Shown here: piece after piece, positions 34,320 to 36,321 of the stretch | Numbering within the stretch: the stretch's first letter is position 1 | How the letters are laid out: each line of letters opens with the position of its first letter | Assembly (NCBI GenBank): GCA_905182105.1 | Contig: CAJJAR010000030.1 | Location: 1 to 36,321 of the forward strand | DNA length: 36,321 bases | Reading direction: 5' to 3' | Source: an uncultured Paracoccaceae bacterium | Lineage (GTDB): Bacteria > Pseudomonadota > Alphaproteobacteria > Rhodobacterales > Rhodobacteraceae | Program-made: the position numbers and the translations under genes | Notes under the pieces: model-generated | The model's input: only the letters and a program-made list of their open reading frames with translations | Told to the model about the DNA's origin: nothing | The model's database searches: none

Positions 34320-34568
34320 ACTGAAAATTTTTTTAAAGCCAGGCTACAGGGTTTGCTCAATTCATTTCTTAAATACAAGGACTACCACAACCACTCAAGG
34401 AAAAGGTCCGCGACCTACGATTAGAGGTGGGAAACGACCATACAGCATTACTGCACGTCAGATGATGTCAGGACTAGTTTTAAAATAGCGAAAAGGAGAA
34501 TGTTTTGTCATCCAAGGATGCTACAAAGTCGTCCTGCCCGCTTTGAGTATGCTTAATCTGACAGTGCC
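34320..34568 (-). mobile_element. IS6 left end with extra segment (repeat copy 2)
   Basis: The same unit as 27665-27916: a foreign segment (GGGTTTGCTCAATTCATTTC) joined to an IS6 left end with the N-terminal transposase coding DNA and the inverted repeat CTGACAGTGCC ending at 34568. 34569-34688 is the leader of the cupin gene. Confidence 0.78.
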
Positions 34569-34688
34569 AACAGAGAGGCTGACACAAGAAACTAAAAATT
34601 TCCTCTACCAAAACTAGTTTAACATTTAGACTGGACTGAAAATCAAAAGAGCATAAGCTTATTTCAATTAATTTTTGGAGAAGTCTAA

Positions 34689-35066
34689 ATGTCAAATTCA
34701 CTAGCCAGTAAGTCTTTCAGCAATCCAGATGTGTTAAAAGAACCCGATAAAACTCATTCTGCTTCAGTCGATTTGGGTGTGGCAACAGCTACAAAATTGG
34801 TTCTTCAACCGGGCTGGAAATGGTCAGAATGTGTCAAGCCTTTGGTGGGCGGTCACAGTTGCCAAGCGGCTCATGTTGGCGTTGTCATTCAAGGCTCGAT
34901 GACTGTTGCCCATGATGATGGAACTGAAATCACAGTACATGCAGGTGACGCATATACATTTGCTCCAGGCCATGACGGCTGGGTGAATGGCGATGTAGAG
35001 TTTATTGGCTATGAAGTCACAGTTTCCACCAAAAATTTCGGAGCATGGAGCAGCGTTAATACGTAA
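34689..35066 (+). CDS. Single-domain cupin
   Basis: 125 residues, one beta-barrel of the cupin type: PGWKWSECVKPLVGG, CQAAHVGVVIQGSMTVAHDD, GDAYTFAPGHDGWVNGD. The usual HxH metal pair of motif 1 is not seen; this branch has a CxxxH instead, and GHDGWV in motif 2. It may bind a small ligand or metal; activity unknown. The ATG has GGAG eight bases upstream. First of a run of small same-strand genes. Confidence 0.85.
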   Translation: MSNSLASKSFSNPDVLKEPDKTHSASVDLGVATATKLVLQPGWKWSECVKPLVGGHSCQAAHVGVVIQGSMTVAHDDGTEITVHAGDAYTFAPGHDGWVNGDVEFIGYEVTVSTKNFGAWSSVNT

Positions 35067-35085
35067 GTTTTCATCAAAAAACTGC

Positions 35086-35120
35086 GTAGTCCTTCTTTGT
35101 CTTAATCAAAGGTGGGCTAC
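35086..35120 (+). terminator. Stem-loop after the cupin gene
   Basis: GTAGTCC-TT-CTTTG (35086-35099), loop TCTTAAT, CAAAG-GT-GGGCTAC (35107-35120): 12 pairs with one G-T and a 2x2 internal loop, 20 bases after the stop. No T-tract. Suggests the cupin and the following genes are separate transcripts or are processed. Confidence 0.5.
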
Positions 35121-35186
35121 TCTCACAAGACAATTTCGTCCGTCCTAGGCTCGCATACGAATAGATGAGTCTGAGAAATAATTCAT

Positions 35187-35525
35187 ATGACCAACGGGAC
35201 CATTACTCAAAGAGTATCAACTTTAATTGGACAAATTATGCAAAAACTATCCATCATTAAGTTCAAACCTAAACCTGAATGTTTTGAAGAATTTACAGCG
35301 AATATTACTGCTTTTAATGAGACAAAGCACCGTATTTTTCATTTGATGCAATCAAGTGATGAGCTTCATGCAATTGTGATAAGAAATTCAGAAATACTTG
35401 CTCAAGATGCGGCTGATGGTGTGAATTGGTTGGATGGTCAACGGCATCTTCTACAAGAATTTGATGCGATCAACCGACACACAATAGCGCTGAGCGGTGA
35501 CCTGCTTCATAGCACTGTCGAATAA
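35187..35525 (+). CDS. Small protein, possible ABM-like alpha+beta barrel
   Basis: 112 residues from the ATG at 35187; a second in-frame ATG at 35238 gives MQKLSIIKFKPKPECFEEFT, a more typical first strand and helix for the dimeric alpha+beta-barrel (antibiotic biosynthesis monooxygenase-like) fold, so the shorter 95-residue form may be the real one. Then an internal HAIVIRNSEILAQD strand pair and a C-terminal helix. Neither start has a strong leader. Function unknown. Confidence 0.55.
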   Translation: MTNGTITQRVSTLIGQIMQKLSIIKFKPKPECFEEFTANITAFNETKHRIFHLMQSSDELHAIVIRNSEILAQDAADGVNWLDGQRHLLQEFDAINRHTIALSGDLLHSTVE

Positions 35526-35591
35526 AAGTCTTTGCACTCTTCAACTGACTTAAATTTGAAAGAACTTCGCAGTCACTAAAAGGAGAAATAA

Positions 35592-35846
35592 ATGTTATTT
35601 ATGATAACAATGACGCACGACTATTCAACTTGCCAAACCCATGACCCAGAAAGAGGGCCACTGTGGAAAAATACGCTCGCAAGTTTACCAGACCACGGGC
35701 TTAAGATTCACGCAAATTACGTAAACAGGCTTGAACACAAGGGCTATATGATTGTTGAAGCTGATAGTTTTGAACAAATTGATGCTGCTTTTGATCCAGT
35801 CTTAGAGATGGGTCATTTTGAAGTAACGCCAGTTATGCAGCGTTAA
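35592..35846 (+). CDS. Small alpha+beta barrel protein (DUF3303/YciI-like)
   Basis: 84 residues. The start MLFMITMTHDYSTCQTHDPE and the end FEVTPVMQR frame one strand-helix-strand-strand-helix-strand domain, like DUF3303/YciI proteins. AAAGGAG lies six bases before the ATG. Members are usually cytoplasmic dimers with no proven reaction. Located 66 bases after the previous gene. Confidence 0.6.
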   Translation: MLFMITMTHDYSTCQTHDPERGPLWKNTLASLPDHGLKIHANYVNRLEHKGYMIVEADSFEQIDAAFDPVLEMGHFEVTPVMQR

Positions 35847-35954
35847 TTACGTTGAGCCAATCGGAATGCTCTAATGCTTAAAAGCGATACGCCAGCTTAT
35901 CTTTTTGTTCGCTTATCGTGCTGAGACACAAAATAATTAAGGGATATTAAGATA

Positions 35955-36239
35955 ATGACCTATGCTCGGATAAACACAATCACGTTTGCTTCAGAAGAGG
36001 CCGCAGACGAGCTTCAAGCAAATTACGCGTCAACAGCACCTGCTGGATTTCCCGAAGCTCAATTACTAGTTTCAGTAAGAACTGGCCCACTAACCGCTTC
36101 GTTAACATCAATTTATGAAGACAAAGCTGCATTTGATAGATCAGTTGAGGAACGCACGAGGCGTATGGCAGAAAATGGACATTTGATGGACGGCGTTGTT
36201 GTTGAAGAAGGTGAAGTAACATTATTTCACATAAAATAA
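35955..36239 (+). CDS. Small protein, possible dimeric alpha+beta barrel
   Basis: 94 residues. Pattern: strand (YARINTITFAS), helix (EAADELQANYAS), two strands (AQLLVSVRTGPLTASLTSIY), helix (AAFDRSVEERTRRMAENGH), strand (GEVTLFHI). This is the order of the ABM/ferredoxin-like fold. No active-site signature. Leader AAGGGA is rather far from the ATG. Third member of the small-protein run. Confidence 0.55.
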   Translation: MTYARINTITFASEEAADELQANYASTAPAGFPEAQLLVSVRTGPLTASLTSIYEDKAAFDRSVEERTRRMAENGHLMDGVVVEEGEVTLFHIK

Positions 36240-36309
36240 GACCCTCAGAATTTCATAAATACTATCACAATTAAAAGCGTTTAACGTATCCAGATGAGGC
36301 ACTACCAAA

Positions 36310-36321
36310 ATGTCCTACGTA
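36310..36321 (+). CDS. Start of a further gene (cut by window end)
   Basis: An ATG at 36310 (MSYV) with GAGG 12 bases upstream, on the same strand and at the same kind of spacing as the preceding small genes. Only four codons are visible. Confidence 0.3.

Noticed and set aside
1..36321. CRISPR arrays, tRNA and rRNA genes
   Set aside because: I looked for regularly spaced direct repeats and for tRNA T-loop patterns on both strands and saw none; IS6 ends account for the repeats present.

Overview
The window looks like accessory DNA from a marine alphaproteobacterium of the Rhodobacterales (roseobacter group). This is inferred from the gene families, the dipeptide-type ABC operon, the IS6-family transposase ends and the style of the regulators; no rRNA or other marker gene fixes the taxon. 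The amount of IS debris resembles IS-rich polar roseobacters such as Octadecabacter, but that is only a suggestion.

Layout. 1-8200: IS debris around isolated genes. These are a CIA30-domain lipocalin-like secreted protein (612-1157, minus), a pyridoxamine-phosphate-oxidase-like protein (1933-2487, minus), a possibly frameshifted small membrane protein, an AT-rich two-component pair (LuxR-type regulator then a 7TMR-DISM-like histidine kinase, 5636-3162, minus), a MASE1-like membrane protein (6571-7146, plus) and an unknown small gene (7333-7578). 8213-17431 is the one coherent metabolic block. It holds a peptide/nickel-type ABC importer (binding protein, two permeases, two ATPases) and a LysR regulator on the minus strand. 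Divergent from these is a YtcJ-type metal-dependent amidohydrolase whose stop codon overlaps the start of a CobW/COG0523 GTPase. The natural reading is uptake of an amide- or peptide-like compound, its hydrolysis in the cytoplasm, metal delivery to the hydrolase by the GTPase, and control by LysR from the shared intergenic region.

17500-34600 is a patchwork: two unrelated acyl-CoA synthetases, an orphan HlyD-type periplasmic adaptor, a 2-oxoglutarate/Fe(II) dioxygenase, an MFS transporter of the YbfB type, a DUF3047 protein, HtpG (Hsp90), a secreted alpha/beta hydrolase with a broken signal peptide, and a nucleoside 2-deoxyribosyltransferase. Between them lie gene scraps: an rpsU remnant, a racemase C-terminus, SDR fragments, a tyrosine integrase piece and IS3 OrfA/OrfB pieces. 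34689-36321 carries a cupin followed by three very small proteins that look like dimeric alpha+beta-barrel domains, all on the plus strand, and the first codons of a further gene.

The feature that ties the window together is a decayed IS6-family element. Fifteen fragments can be recognised: eight 3' ends with the transposase C-terminus and right inverted repeat, and seven 5' ends with the transposase N-terminus and left inverted repeat. All lie in the same orientation and none is intact. Three intervals have the order right end - cargo gene(s) - left end, with the cargo gene reading in the transposase direction. This is the layout expected of IS-ended passenger cassettes, although no target duplications were found. 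Four 3' fragments share one non-transposase junction, so a non-autonomous derivative probably spread as a unit.
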